A DNA stretch of 36,036 nucleotides from JAWOGN01 sp046496815 (GCA_046496815.1 JAWOGN010000386.1:1-36036), one strand, 5' to 3'. Shown: positions 15,116-23,495, counted from the first letter of the stretch. The notes: generated by a model not told the origin, from the letters alone. Made by a program: numbers and translations.

Positions 15116-16660
15116 CTATAGAAGCCTTTCCTCCGGTATCAGCGAAGGGTTTCGCTTCATGTATTCAAGACGATTCAGCCCATTGAGAAAGGCCTTTGCA
15201 CTCGCGATGATTATATCCGGATCACCGCCTTTGCCAAGTGCCACAAGGCCGTTTTCTTTGAGCCGCACGGTCACCTCGCCCTGCGCATCCATGCCACCGG
15301 TGATCGCGTTGACCGAGAACCTCAGCAACTCGGCTCGGCTGCCTATCATTTGCTTGATGGTGTTGAAGGTCGCGTCAATGGGGCCTACGCCGAACCCTGC
15401 ACTTTGCGATTCATTCCCTCTGATCTTCAGCTTCACCGTAGCCGTGGGCACCGCCATATTGCCGCTCACGACATTGAGATAATCCAGCTCATAAACGTCG
15501 GGCACTCGCAGAATTTCCTCTGCGACCAAAACTTCGATGTCTTCGTCAAAAATCTCCTTGCGCTTGTCAGCCAGTGATTTAAATTTTTCAAACAGCCGAT
15601 TGACCTCGGTTTCGGAAAACTCATATCCCAACTCTCCGAGCTTCTTTCTGAACGCATGTCGTCCCGAGTGTTTGCCCAGCACCAAACGGTTACTGACGAG
15701 GCCGACCGTCTCCGGTTCCATGATCTCGTAAGTCGTCCTGTTTTTCAGGACACCGTCCTGATGAATGCCCGACGCATGGGCAAAGGCATTGGCACCGACC
15801 ACGGCCTTATTGGGCTGGATCACAATGCCCGTCACCATGCTCACCAGTCGGCTGGTTGGATGAATCTCTCCGGTCTTGACACCCGTGGTAAGCCCTAAAT
15901 GCCCTCTATGCGTATACAGGCTCATGACCACCTCCTCGAGCGATGTATTGCCCGCCCGCTCGCCGATTCCGTTGATGGTCACTTCAGCCTGGCGCGCCCC
16001 TGCCCGGAGCCCGGCCAAGGTGTTGGCGGTCGCCAATCCCAAATCGTTATGACAATGGACGCTCAAAACCGCACGATGGATATTGGGCGTATGGTCCCGG
16101 ACATAGGAGACCAGTTCCGCAAACTCATCCGGCATTGCGTAGCCAACCGTATCCGGCAAGTTGACTGTGGTAGCCCCTGCCGCGATGGTGGCTTCAAAAA
16201 TCCGGCTCAGAAAGTCCCGGTCACTCCGTGATCCGTCCTCTGCGGAAAACTCTACATTGTCGGTGAGTCTCTTCGCATATCGCACGGCATCAACCGCCGT
16301 CCGGATCACTTGTTCACGGCTTCGTTTGAGTTTATGTTCCAAATGGATGTCCGAGGTGGCAATAAAGGTATGGATCCTCGGGGTTGCGGCGGCCTTGATC
16401 GCCTCCCAGGCCTGATCGATATCCGCCTTTGAGGCCCTGGCCAACGCGGTCACCTGGGTGTTTCGAATCCTTTCGGCAATCAGTTTGACGGATTCGAAAT
16501 CGCCCGGAGACGCCGCCGGAAAACCCGCTTCGATGGCGTCCACACCCAACCGCTCCAGCTGTCCCGCCAGGCGCAGCTTCTCCGCGGAATTCATACTGGC
16601 ACCCGGTGACTGCTCTCCGTCGCGAAGCGTTGTGTCAAAAATAATTACGCGGTCTTTCAT
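15116..16660 (-). CDS. leuA: 2-isopropylmalate synthase
   Basis: A 514-residue protein with the HMGL-like TIM barrel: IIFDTTLRDGEQSPGASM (catalytic Arg and metal Asp), FIATSDIHLEHKL, the metal-binding SVHCHNDLGLATANTLAG and NGIGERAGNTSLEEV. The C-terminal half contains the LeuA regulatory domain, including GNMAVPTATVKLK, GVGPIDATFNTI and VNAITGGMDAQGEV, so leucine feedback is likely. It condenses acetyl-CoA with 2-oxoisovalerate, the first step of leucine synthesis. GGAGG precedes the ATG. It is the second gene of the operon, 176 bases after cimA. Confidence 0.95.
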   Translation of the reverse strand: MKDRVIIFDTTLRDGEQSPGASMNSAEKLRLAGQLERLGVDAIEAGFPAASPGDFESVKLIAERIRNTQVTALARASKADIDQAWEAIKAAATPRIHTFIATSDIHLEHKLKRSREQVIRTAVDAVRYAKRLTDNVEFSAEDGSRSDRDFLSRIFEATIAAGATTVNLPDTVGYAMPDEFAELVSYVRDHTPNIHRAVLSVHCHNDLGLATANTLAGLRAGARQAEVTINGIGERAGNTSLEEVVMSLYTHRGHLGLTTGVKTGEIHPTSRLVSMVTGIVIQPNKAVVGANAFAHASGIHQDGVLKNRTTYEIMEPETVGLVSNRLVLGKHSGRHAFRKKLGELGYEFSETEVNRLFEKFKSLADKRKEIFDEDIEVLVAEEILRVPDVYELDYLNVVSGNMAVPTATVKLKIRGNESQSAGFGVGPIDATFNTIKQMIGSRAELLRFSVNAITGGMDAQGEVTVRLKENGLVALGKGGDPDIIIASAKAFLNGLNRLEYMKRNPSLIPEERLL

Positions 16661-16758
16661 GGAATATCCTCCGTATCACTCACAGTCGCATGGACATCCG
16701 GAATCCGCTTTCGATGTCCTTTCCATCGCACATTCAGCACGTGAGGCTATCCCGTAAG

Positions 16759-16804
16759 GACCCACCGCAGATTCCCGCGGGGGTGGAAATCTGCGGCAGG
16801 GTCT
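16759..16804. repeat. Imperfect inverted repeat between cimA and leuA
   Basis: GACCC-A-CCGCAGATT pairs with AATCTGCGG-CA-GGGTC around a GC-rich loop. There is no T run on either side, so it may be an RNA-processing or stability element; this is a guess. Confidence 0.5.
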
Positions 16805-16836
16805 CCAATTGCTTGATTGTTGATACTTTCCATCTC

Positions 16837-18411
16837 CTACTTTCCGTTCAATTCTTTAGAGAGTTTGTATTGTACACTGTCCACCAGAGCTTGCCAGCTG
16901 GCTTCGATGACGTTTTCCGATACGCCGATGGTCGACCAGATTTCACGGGTGTCTCTTGATTCAATCTGAACTCTCACCTTTGCGGCGGTCGCCTCGCTGC
17001 CGTCAATCACACGAACCTTGAAATCCACCAGCCCCATTTCTTCGATGTATGGAAAGAACTTGGTGAGCGCCTTCCTCAAGGCATTGTCGAGGGCATTGAC
17101 GGGACCGCGTCCCTCAGCGGCCGTAATCTCTTGCTCTTTGCCGACTGAAATCTTTATGGTCGCTTGAGACGTGCTGGGGCCGCTTCGATTCTTTTCAATG
17201 GTGACGCGGAATGACTCCAGAATAAAAGGGTCTTCAAACTGCCCCGTCACCTTCTTGATCAGGAGTTCCAGCGAACCCTCGGCTGCATCGAACTGGTATC
17301 CTTGGTCTTCCAGCATCTTTATTTCGTTCACGATTTTTCGACTGTCATATCCATTCCCGCCCAGTTTAAGACCCAGTTCTCGGGTTTTGTACTCGATGTT
17401 GCTTTTCCCCGAAAGATCTGAAACCAGCACGCGTCTGCGGTTTCCCACGGTTTTCGGATCGATATGCTCATAGGCGAACGAATTCTTCTGAATGGCCGCC
17501 ACATGGACGCCACCCTTGTGGGCGAAAGCACTTCTACCCACAAAAGGGCGCTGATTAAAAGGCGGGATGTTGGCCACTTCGCTCACAAACCGCGAGAGTT
17601 CCGTCAGTTGTCTTAATCGTTCGGCCGAAATGCACGGGTAACCCATCTTGAGCTGGAGGGTGCCGATCATGGCAATTAGGTCCGCATTTCCACAGCGTTC
17701 CCCATATCCATTGATGGTCCCTTGAACCATGCTTGCCCCGGATCGAACAGCCACCAAAGAATTCGCAAGGGCCAAGCCGCAATCATTGTGGGCATGAATC
17801 CCATAAGGCACCTTCAAGTGCGGAACCGCCTCATCCAGAATGTGTTGAATTTCATGCGGCATGCAACCCCCATTGGTGTCGCACAAAACAATCCGGTCCG
17901 CGCCGCCGGACGCGGCCGCTCTCAGGGTTTTCAGGGCATAGGCAGGGTTAACTTTATACCCGTCGAAAAAGTGTTCGGCGTCATAGATGACTTCTCGTTC
18001 CTGTTTTTTAAGGTACGTAACGGTATCTTCAATCATCGCGGCATTTTCATCCAGGGAAACACCCAGAATCTGTGTCGCATGGAGGTCCCAACTCTTTCCG
18101 AAAACCGCGACCGTTTTCACCTCGGTCTTGAGAAGCGCCTGAATGTTATTGTCCTTATCCGGGTGCTGCCGCCATAATCGGCTGCTTCCAAAAGCGACAA
18201 GCCGGGCGTGTTGGAAGGATTTGCCCTTGGCCAAGTCGAAGAATCGGGCATCCTTCGGATTGGATCCAGGCCAACCGCCCTCCACATAGTGGAAACCGAA
18301 GTCATCCAATCTTTCGGCAATCCGAAGCTTATCCTCCGCCGACAGGCTCACCTGCTCTCCCTGGCTGCCATCCCGTAGGGTCGTATCATAGAGCATGATT
18401 TGTTCAGACAT
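16837..18411 (-). CDS. cimA: (R)-citramalate synthase
   Basis: A 524-residue protein of the LeuA/CimA/HMGL family, closest in pattern to the citramalate synthases known from Geobacter and archaea. It has LYDTTLRDGSQGEQVSLS, VEGGWPGSNPKD, YDAEHFFDGYKVNP, the metal site GIHAHNDCGLALANSL and NGYGERCGNADL. The C-terminal regulatory-type domain includes GRGPVNALDNALRKAL. It condenses pyruvate and acetyl-CoA to citramalate, giving 2-oxobutyrate for isoleucine without threonine. GGAG lies seven bases before the ATG. It heads the cimA-leuACDB operon and is preceded by a leader with the features of a transcription attenuator. Confidence 0.93.
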   Translation of the reverse strand: MSEQIMLYDTTLRDGSQGEQVSLSAEDKLRIAERLDDFGFHYVEGGWPGSNPKDARFFDLAKGKSFQHARLVAFGSSRLWRQHPDKDNNIQALLKTEVKTVAVFGKSWDLHATQILGVSLDENAAMIEDTVTYLKKQEREVIYDAEHFFDGYKVNPAYALKTLRAAASGGADRIVLCDTNGGCMPHEIQHILDEAVPHLKVPYGIHAHNDCGLALANSLVAVRSGASMVQGTINGYGERCGNADLIAMIGTLQLKMGYPCISAERLRQLTELSRFVSEVANIPPFNQRPFVGRSAFAHKGGVHVAAIQKNSFAYEHIDPKTVGNRRRVLVSDLSGKSNIEYKTRELGLKLGGNGYDSRKIVNEIKMLEDQGYQFDAAEGSLELLIKKVTGQFEDPFILESFRVTIEKNRSGPSTSQATIKISVGKEQEITAAEGRGPVNALDNALRKALTKFFPYIEEMGLVDFKVRVIDGSEATAAKVRVQIESRDTREIWSTIGVSENVIEASWQALVDSVQYKLSKELNGK

Positions 18412-18622
18412 GATCTGTCTCCGGTTCTGAAGGCTTCCTAAAAACGCATTCCGTCTTCATGGGCATGCGCTAACTCAATAACCTGCTGTTTCTTTTTCTC
18501 TGAATTCCGGTGCCTGCCTCGGACCCGGCGATCGGGGGTTGGCCGAAACGTTTAAATCGCTACTTCACCATTTGAAACCATCTTATTCAGGTAGAGGCTT
18601 TCGCAGACCATTCGTTTGGTTC

Positions 18623-18657
18623 AAAAAAAAACCGTTATCAGGCAGGACTGATAACGG
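18623..18657 (-). terminator. Attenuator terminator hairpin in the cimA leader
   Basis: Minus strand: CCGTTATCAG (18657-18648), 6-base loop TCCTGC, CTGATAACGG (18641-18632), then nine Ts (18631-18623). It lies 212 bases before the cimA start and 21 bases after the leader-peptide stop. Its 5' arm can pair instead with CTGATAATGAGG at 18696-18685. Confidence 0.9.
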
Positions 18658-18678
18658 TTTTTTTTACTTTATGTGGGG

Positions 18679-18798
18679 TTAATACCTCATTATCAGGTCC
18701 CGTCGCATATTTATGCGCACCGTAAGGAAACGCAACAAGGACAAAAGTATCCCTGTTGCGCTGATAATGAGGATAGCCGGATGTACCATGGAATTCAT
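18679..18798 (-). CDS. Leader peptide of the cimA-leu operon attenuator
   Basis: A 39-codon reading frame, ATG 18798 to TAA 18679. Of its residues 15 are Ile, Leu or Val, concentrated as AILIISATGILLSLLRFL (residues 8-25). Codons 9-12 (ATC CTC ATT ATC) form the 5' arm of the 12-bp stem at 18685-18772; codons 18-22 include CTT TTG TCC TTG TTG. The stop lies four bases beyond the 3' arm of that stem. This matches the design of leader peptides of ilv/leu attenuators, where stalling at Ile/Leu codons lets transcription continue. The ribosome site (GCAGG, about nine bases upstream) is modest. An internal ATG at 18789 is an alternative start. No homologue is recognised, as expected for leader peptides. 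Confidence 0.8.
   Translation of the reverse strand: MNSMVHPAILIISATGILLSLLRFLTVRINMRRDLIMRY
18685..18772 (-). promoter_or_regulatory. Attenuator pause/anti-antiterminator structure
   Basis: A perfect 12-bp stem joins 18761-18772 and 18685-18696 (CCTCATTATCAG with CTGATAATGAGG). It encloses a second hairpin, CGCAACAAGG with CCCTGTTGCG (18731-18740/18751-18760, one mismatch), and a small one, CGCATA/TATGCG (18704-18717). The 3' arm of the outer stem can instead form nine pairs, including one G-U, with the 5' arm of the terminator, giving an antiterminator. Confidence 0.8.
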
Positions 18799-18827
18799 GC
18801 TTGATAACCTGCTGATATTAGGTTTTG

Positions 18828-18857
18828 ATTTTAAACCTATTTATTTTTTCCTGTCAA
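18828..18857 (-). promoter_or_regulatory. Promoter of the cimA-leuACDB operon
   Basis: Minus strand: perfect -35 TTGACA (18857-18852), 18-base spacer, -10 TAAAAT (18833-18828). The start near 18821 would lie about 23 bases before the leader-peptide ATG. It lies just downstream of the B3/B4-domain gene. Confidence 0.7.
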
Positions 18858-18903
18858 GGTTTTTTAGAGATCCCGTTATTGTGGGCTCCAACCCGGCCCA
18901 AAC

Positions 18904-19563
18904 TCAAAATATCTGAACCCCTTCGATGGATCCGCCTCCGAATTCACTCATGGTGTCCGCAGCAACGGTGAGGCCCTCCTCAATATGGCTCGCTTCAATT
19001 CCGGGCACTGCATAGGCATAGAAAAGCACGTTTCTGGTTTCATCCCTGACCCTGGTTTTCTCGTCCGCCCCCTGGCAAAGAACACAGACAATGTCTTTTT
19101 CATCCCTGAAAACGATCTCTCCATCTATGGTCCTGAATTCCCGCCGGCCCATTCCCCTGCATATTTCACCTGCCTCCGCCAGGTCCAGGGCCAATTTTCC
19201 CTCAAAACAGTCATAATCGGTCACGGCAACCAGAATGCCCGCACACATCTCCGCCATAAAGTGGGCATCCACCATGAGATTGTATCTTGGAAATCCGCTA
19301 TCGACGGTTCTTTTCAAGTGCTTGGGAAGTGGACATTCAAATCCGAAGCTCTCGAAAAATCGATCATAGGTTTCAATTCGCTCGGTAATGGCTGCCAGGG
19401 TCTCCCGTCTTCTCATTTTTCTGAGCAATTTCCGCTTGTATGGATCGAAACCCGACGGGTTCAAATGGTTTCGGCATCCGGAGATTAACGCGAGCCCAAA
19501 GGCCACATCCGGATACCGGGATTTGTATTTTGAGGACTTAGAAAATTCCGGAAACGTCGCCAT
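18904..19563 (-). CDS. Solo B3/B4-domain protein (PheRS beta-like)
   Basis: A 219-residue protein resembling the stand-alone B3/B4 domains related to the editing region of phenylalanyl-tRNA synthetase beta chain (COG3382 type). Supporting segments are FPRYNLMVDAHFMAEM, LALDLAEAG, FRTIDGEIVFRDEKDIVCVL and TRNVLFYAYAVPG. Members are suspected to bind nucleic acid or act on mischarged tRNA; this is unproven. The ATG at 19563 follows AAAGGA by a good distance; an upstream TTG is less likely. It points towards the attenuator and cimA but is separated from them by the operon promoter. Confidence 0.75.
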   Translation of the reverse strand: MATFPEFSKSSKYKSRYPDVAFGLALISGCRNHLNPSGFDPYKRKLLRKMRRRETLAAITERIETYDRFFESFGFECPLPKHLKRTVDSGFPRYNLMVDAHFMAEMCAGILVAVTDYDCFEGKLALDLAEAGEICRGMGRREFRTIDGEIVFRDEKDIVCVLCQGADEKTRVRDETRNVLFYAYAVPGIEASHIEEGLTVAADTMSEFGGGSIEGVQIF

Positions 19564-19836
19564 CTTCCATCCTTTCAGCAATATCGTTCACTAAAGGTTC
19601 TGGATGCAATTGCAGAAAGGGTAATCCGGGGGTAAATGGGTCCCTGTAATTTGAATTTGCCATGGCGCACCTTTTCATCAGATTCAATGATTCAAGTTCA
19701 ATAATTCACTTTCCCAAAAATGTCAAAGCACGCTTTCCAGTTACCCTGAACCCCCGAGCATCCCATTTGACAACCAAAACCCATTGGGATAGGAAAACCA
19801 ACATCAACACGCAAACTGAAAGCAAAGCCGCTGCCA
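19564..19836. other. Divergent intergenic region, nothing specific recognised
   Basis: This 273-base stretch separates the B3/B4-domain gene from the divergent radical SAM gene. I found no convincing promoter, RNA or repeat. A short reading at 19662-19871 looks spurious. Confidence 0.4.
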
Positions 19837-21561
19837 TTGAAAATCTTACTCATATATCCCTACTGTCTTGAAGATCGGCTTCATGCAGAGGATGTCGCCG
19901 TCATACCGATCGGTGTATACTATATTGGCGCCATGTTAAAGGAGCATGGGTACGATGTGGAAATCTTGAACTGGTACGATGCCGATCAAAACCCGCAGAA
20001 AATCGAGGGAACCCTCATTGAAAAAAAGCCGGACGTAATCGGTTTTTCCATCCTGCACGCAAACCGTTGGGGCGGCATCGAGATCGCCCGAATCGCCAAG
20101 AGAATTTGCCATAACGTTAAAATAGTCTTTGGGGGCATCGGCGCGACCTTTCTTTGGAAACACTTCCTGACGCATTTCAAGGAAATCGATTTTGCCGTAA
20201 TCGGCGAAGGAGAATACAGCTTTCTAAACCTGATCAAGTGCATCGAGCAGGAAAAATATGAGGATATGGACAAAATCAAAGGCATTGCCTTTCGAAAGGA
20301 CGATGCAGTTCTTCGGACCTCCGTCGCTGAGCCTACAATCAATATTGATACCCTGCCGAACCCCGCGACGTATTTTACATTTCAGCATGTTTCTTCGTCG
20401 CGGGGATGTCCCGGGAACTGCACATTCTGCGGTTCTCCCGGGTTTTGGGGGCACACGGTCAGATTCCACTCATCCGATTATTTTGTCGACCAGCTGGAAC
20501 TCCTCTACAAGCGGAATATTCGCTTTTTCTATTTTTCAGACGATACCTTCACCATCAAGAAGGATCGCGTTATCGAGATTTGTAGAAAAATCCTCGAAAG
20601 GAACCTTCAAATCACATGGGTCGCCATCTCCCGCGTAAACCATGTCAGCGAAGAAATCCTCTCCTGGATGAGAAAGGCCGGATGCATTCAAATCAGTTAT
20701 GGGGTGGAAAGCGGCTCTGAGAAAATCAGAAAACGCCTCGGCAAGAACATCACCACCCAACAGATTAGGACTGCATTTGCGAGCACCATGAAATGTGGAA
20801 TCCTGGCTCGTGCTTACTTCATTTACGGTTGCCCGGGTGAAAACTTTGAGACGGTCAGAGAGACAACGGACCTAATCCATGAAATCAAACCGCTGAGCAT
20901 CATCTTCTATATCCTCGATCTGTTTCCCGGAACGGCACTTTATTTGGATTATTTAAAAAGATCACGGCTCACAGATGACATCTGGCTAAATAAGATCGAA
21001 GATATTATGTATTTCGAGACCGACCCAAGTTTAACCCGGGAATTGATCTTGGCATTTGGCGAGAAACTCCGCTCAGACTATTATGGACACCTTCCCCGCT
21101 TTGTGGATGAAATCGAGCTGTTAGACAAAAAGGAATTTTATCGGACGCACGCCGATTTTCTATCAAGGCTCGCCATGACCTTCACCCATGGAGATTATTC
21201 CAAAATTCAAAAGATCAAGGGAAAGGAAGCGGTTGCTGAAAAGTTGTATCGGCGGGCTTTGGCCTATTACCCGGATCATCGCGCCTACCTGGGACTGGGC
21301 ATCATCCGGCAGAAAGCCGGCGCCTCCGGGAAATCCATTGAGATTCTTGCTCAAGGCATCAGGAATTACCCCAATAGCGAGCAGCTAACCCTGTGCCTCG
21401 GAGTCAGTTATATGAACCTGGGAGACTATCAGCGAGCCTTGTCGACCCTCCTTAAGTTTCAAGATTCCAAAGATGTAATTCCATTTATCGCGGCGTGCTA
21501 TCAGGCATTGGGAGAAATTGATAAGGCTTCAACTTTTCAAAGGAAACTTGAAGATCTTTAA
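19837..21561 (+). CDS. B12-binding-domain radical SAM protein with C-terminal TPRs
   Basis: A 574-residue protein. Residues 1-135 match the cobalamin-binding Rossmann domain of BchE/methyltransferase-type radical SAM enzymes (IPIGVYYIGAMLKEHGYDVEI, DVIGFSILHAN, IVFGGIGAT, FAVIGEGEYSF). The 4Fe-4S motif CPGNCTFCG gives Cys191/195/198. The barrel continues with FFYFSDDTFT and ISYGVESGSEKIRKRLGK. Residues from about 460 hold TPR-like helices (AEKLYRRALAYYPDHRAYLG, LTLCLGVSYMNLGDYQRAL). Substrate unknown; many relatives act on lipids or tetrapyrroles. The start is TTG 19837, placing the first beta strand right at the N-terminus. It stands alone, converging on the diguanylate cyclase gene. Confidence 0.85.
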   Translation: MKILLIYPYCLEDRLHAEDVAVIPIGVYYIGAMLKEHGYDVEILNWYDADQNPQKIEGTLIEKKPDVIGFSILHANRWGGIEIARIAKRICHNVKIVFGGIGATFLWKHFLTHFKEIDFAVIGEGEYSFLNLIKCIEQEKYEDMDKIKGIAFRKDDAVLRTSVAEPTINIDTLPNPATYFTFQHVSSSRGCPGNCTFCGSPGFWGHTVRFHSSDYFVDQLELLYKRNIRFFYFSDDTFTIKKDRVIEICRKILERNLQITWVAISRVNHVSEEILSWMRKAGCIQISYGVESGSEKIRKRLGKNITTQQIRTAFASTMKCGILARAYFIYGCPGENFETVRETTDLIHEIKPLSIIFYILDLFPGTALYLDYLKRSRLTDDIWLNKIEDIMYFETDPSLTRELILAFGEKLRSDYYGHLPRFVDEIELLDKKEFYRTHADFLSRLAMTFTHGDYSKIQKIKGKEAVAEKLYRRALAYYPDHRAYLGLGIIRQKAGASGKSIEILAQGIRNYPNSEQLTLCLGVSYMNLGDYQRALSTLLKFQDSKDVIPFIAACYQALGEIDKASTFQRKLEDL

Positions 21562-21635
21562 AGTAACACCGTCCAAACTCATTCCTGTTAGATTTCTATG
21601 CGGCGATACTTTCGAAGACTCCCTTCCCATTGATT

Positions 21636-22727
21636 TTATGCGGGTTGGTGGAGGGTGAGATATGGAGTCGTCTCTGGGGAATGGAGATCTTTTTGCGATT
21701 TGAAATTGTTTCTGCCTGAATCTTTTGCCAAATAGAGCGCCTTGTCCGCCCTTTCAACAACGGTGTCAGTGGAGTCTCCTGCCGTTATCTCAGAAACGCC
21801 CAGACTCACTGTGATGTTGCCCAGATCTTCGCCTGTTTTCACCAGCTTGATTCTTTTCTCCGATATTTGCTGCCGTATCTGCTCCGCCACAATACAGGCA
21901 TTGTCGAGAATTGTGTTCGGAAGCAGAACGATGAATTCCTCCCCTCCGTAGCGAACGGGGAAATCCCTCCCTTTGAGGCATTCATAGAGTGTGATTCCCA
22001 CCTTCTCCAATACCCCATCGCCGATCTTATGACCATAGTTGTCATTGAACTTCTTGAAGGAATCAATGTCCAGCATGACAATAGAGAAGGCAGTGCCGGT
22101 TTCAATATATTCCGCATAAAGGTCATTCAGTTTCCGATCAAACGCCTTCCGATTGTGCAGACCGGTAAGGGCGTCGATCAGTGTCTCTTTTTCGGTCTTC
22201 TCAAGTCGCTGTTTCAGTTTTTCAGTGTGACGGGTGGCCTCCTCGAGATTCTTTTCCAAGCGCGCACTGGACGCTGCCATCGCATGGGTGTCTTTTACGA
22301 TATTTCCGACGATTTCCTTGATGTGTGACGGACCTTCAGCCGCTTCCAGCTTAAGAGAATATCCTTGCAGTTTGTCTGAATACGCTGAAGTGAAGTTGTT
22401 CGTGGTCAGAATTTCCTGCAACATATTTTTGAGTATTTTCCGGGACTCCGATTGAACTTCCTCCATCAGTTTTTTGCCTTTTTCTTCACCGAAATACTTC
22501 TCGTAGAGGCGCGCATTCATTTCTTGGTCAAAACTTTTTCCCGATGCAAGAATTTCATCGAGATGCGCTGTTAAGTCCTTATCGCCGCCGGCAAAATATA
22601 TAAACCAGAGTTTATAGTTCTCCGGTGTTAATGGAATCTCGCACTCGGTAGTTTTCAGTATCACTCGCTTGGCAATTTGTGCGGTCGCGTTTGTATCGTC
22701 GCTGGAGTTTGCCATTTCGGCTTGCAT
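21636..22727 (-). CDS. Diguanylate cyclase (GGDEF domain)
   Basis: A 363-residue cytoplasmic protein. The N-terminal about 150 residues (ECEIPLTPENYKLWFIYFAG and helices after it) are the helical region often found before soluble GGDEF domains. A coiled coil (ARLEKNLEEATRHTEKLKQR) leads into LIDALTGLHNRKAFDRKL, MLDIDSFKKFNDNYGHKIGD and the active-site RYGGEEFIVLLP. It should make cyclic di-GMP from two GTP. The product-inhibition I-site is KGRD where RxxD is usual, so feedback may be weakened. I chose ATG 22727; ATG 22715 and a GTG at 22844 are alternatives, and no start has a good ribosome site. Confidence 0.87.
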   Translation of the reverse strand: MQAEMANSSDDTNATAQIAKRVILKTTECEIPLTPENYKLWFIYFAGGDKDLTAHLDEILASGKSFDQEMNARLYEKYFGEEKGKKLMEEVQSESRKILKNMLQEILTTNNFTSAYSDKLQGYSLKLEAAEGPSHIKEIVGNIVKDTHAMAASSARLEKNLEEATRHTEKLKQRLEKTEKETLIDALTGLHNRKAFDRKLNDLYAEYIETGTAFSIVMLDIDSFKKFNDNYGHKIGDGVLEKVGITLYECLKGRDFPVRYGGEEFIVLLPNTILDNACIVAEQIRQQISEKRIKLVKTGEDLGNITVSLGVSEITAGDSTDTVVERADKALYLAKDSGRNNFKSQKDLHSPETTPYLTLHQPA

Positions 22728-23066
22728 TACCTGCGCGCTGTTCACAAGAAATGCGCCCCATCGTTTGCCGGTCACAAAAGGCGCTCGGCGAGAAAAGCAT
22801 CGCGCATCTTTCTCACCTCGGGTACAGACACTTCGGAGACACACCGGTTCAAAAAAAAAAGCAACATCTGTGCCGTTTAGTTTCTCCCGAGGCTTATCCC
22901 TCTAACTATTTGCGTCTACATATAAAATTCCGGATGATGGGGTGAGCACAGACGGGAATGATGTCCATGCTGACCCGTCCAAAATGAACTCCTTTTCCCA
23001 CGCTTACAGCCTAAGGTGCCTGAATCAACCGTTTCCCATTCCGCCACCGGGAGAGGTAACGTACTC
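22728..23066. other. Non-coding stretch upstream of the diguanylate cyclase
   Basis: About 340 bases between the cyclase start and the MITE-like element. I see no convincing gene or RNA; the overlapping short readings on the plus strand have no recognisable features. If the GTG at 22844 were used, about 120 bases of this would be coding. Confidence 0.4.
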
Positions 23067-23074
23067 AATCTATA

Positions 23075-23371
23075 GTAACAATTTAGATTTTTGAAAGGAC
23101 TCGTGAGCAGAACAACAGGGGCCGTTGGGATCTCTTTCAGAAGACCGCAAAGCCCTCCCTCACGCCATGGAACGGCAGCTGGGCCTCAAAACTCATCCCC
23201 GGACAGCCCCAGAAGGGAATCGCTGTTGCAACTTGGGTCTTCTCTGCCTTTACCGAGCCGCCTATTTCGGGATTGGGGGCGTTCTACGTGTCCCGATGTA
23301 TCGGGATTGCGGTCATCTGAAAGAGATCCCAACGGCCCCTATCGCAGTGTTTCAAAAATCTAAATTGATAC
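23075..23371. mobile_element. MITE-like 297-bp element with terminal inverted repeats
   Basis: The ends are 22-bp inverted repeats with one mismatch (23075-23096, GTAACAATTTAGATTTTTGA and two more bases; 23350-23371). Inside lie second inverted arms of 33 bp with one mismatch (23118-23150 and 23307-23339, containing GGGGCCGTTGGGATCTCTTT). The element is flanked by the 8-bp direct repeat AATCTATA (23067-23074 and 23372-23379), the expected target-site duplication. It holds no transposase; a 90-codon reading inside it is not convincing. It lies 124 bases before the exporter operon. Confidence 0.75.
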
Positions 23372-23495
23372 AATCTATACAATTCGACGTATGCCATCGA
23401 TGCGCTTCTAAGTGGTTGAGAAATGGTTGTGGGGTCTTGTGTGACCTAAGCGTAACGTGCTATAAAGCTCGACATAGCACTCGGGGAGATTCCAT

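Noticed and set aside
18685..18772. Known riboswitch or T-box in the cimA leader
   Set aside because: I found no T-box TGG-type antiterminator sequence or known riboswitch core; the Ile/Leu-rich frame overlapping the stem explains the structure better.
23091..23363. 90-codon reading frame inside the MITE-like element
   Set aside because: It spans both inverted arms and has no protein features; the DNA is better explained as a non-autonomous element.
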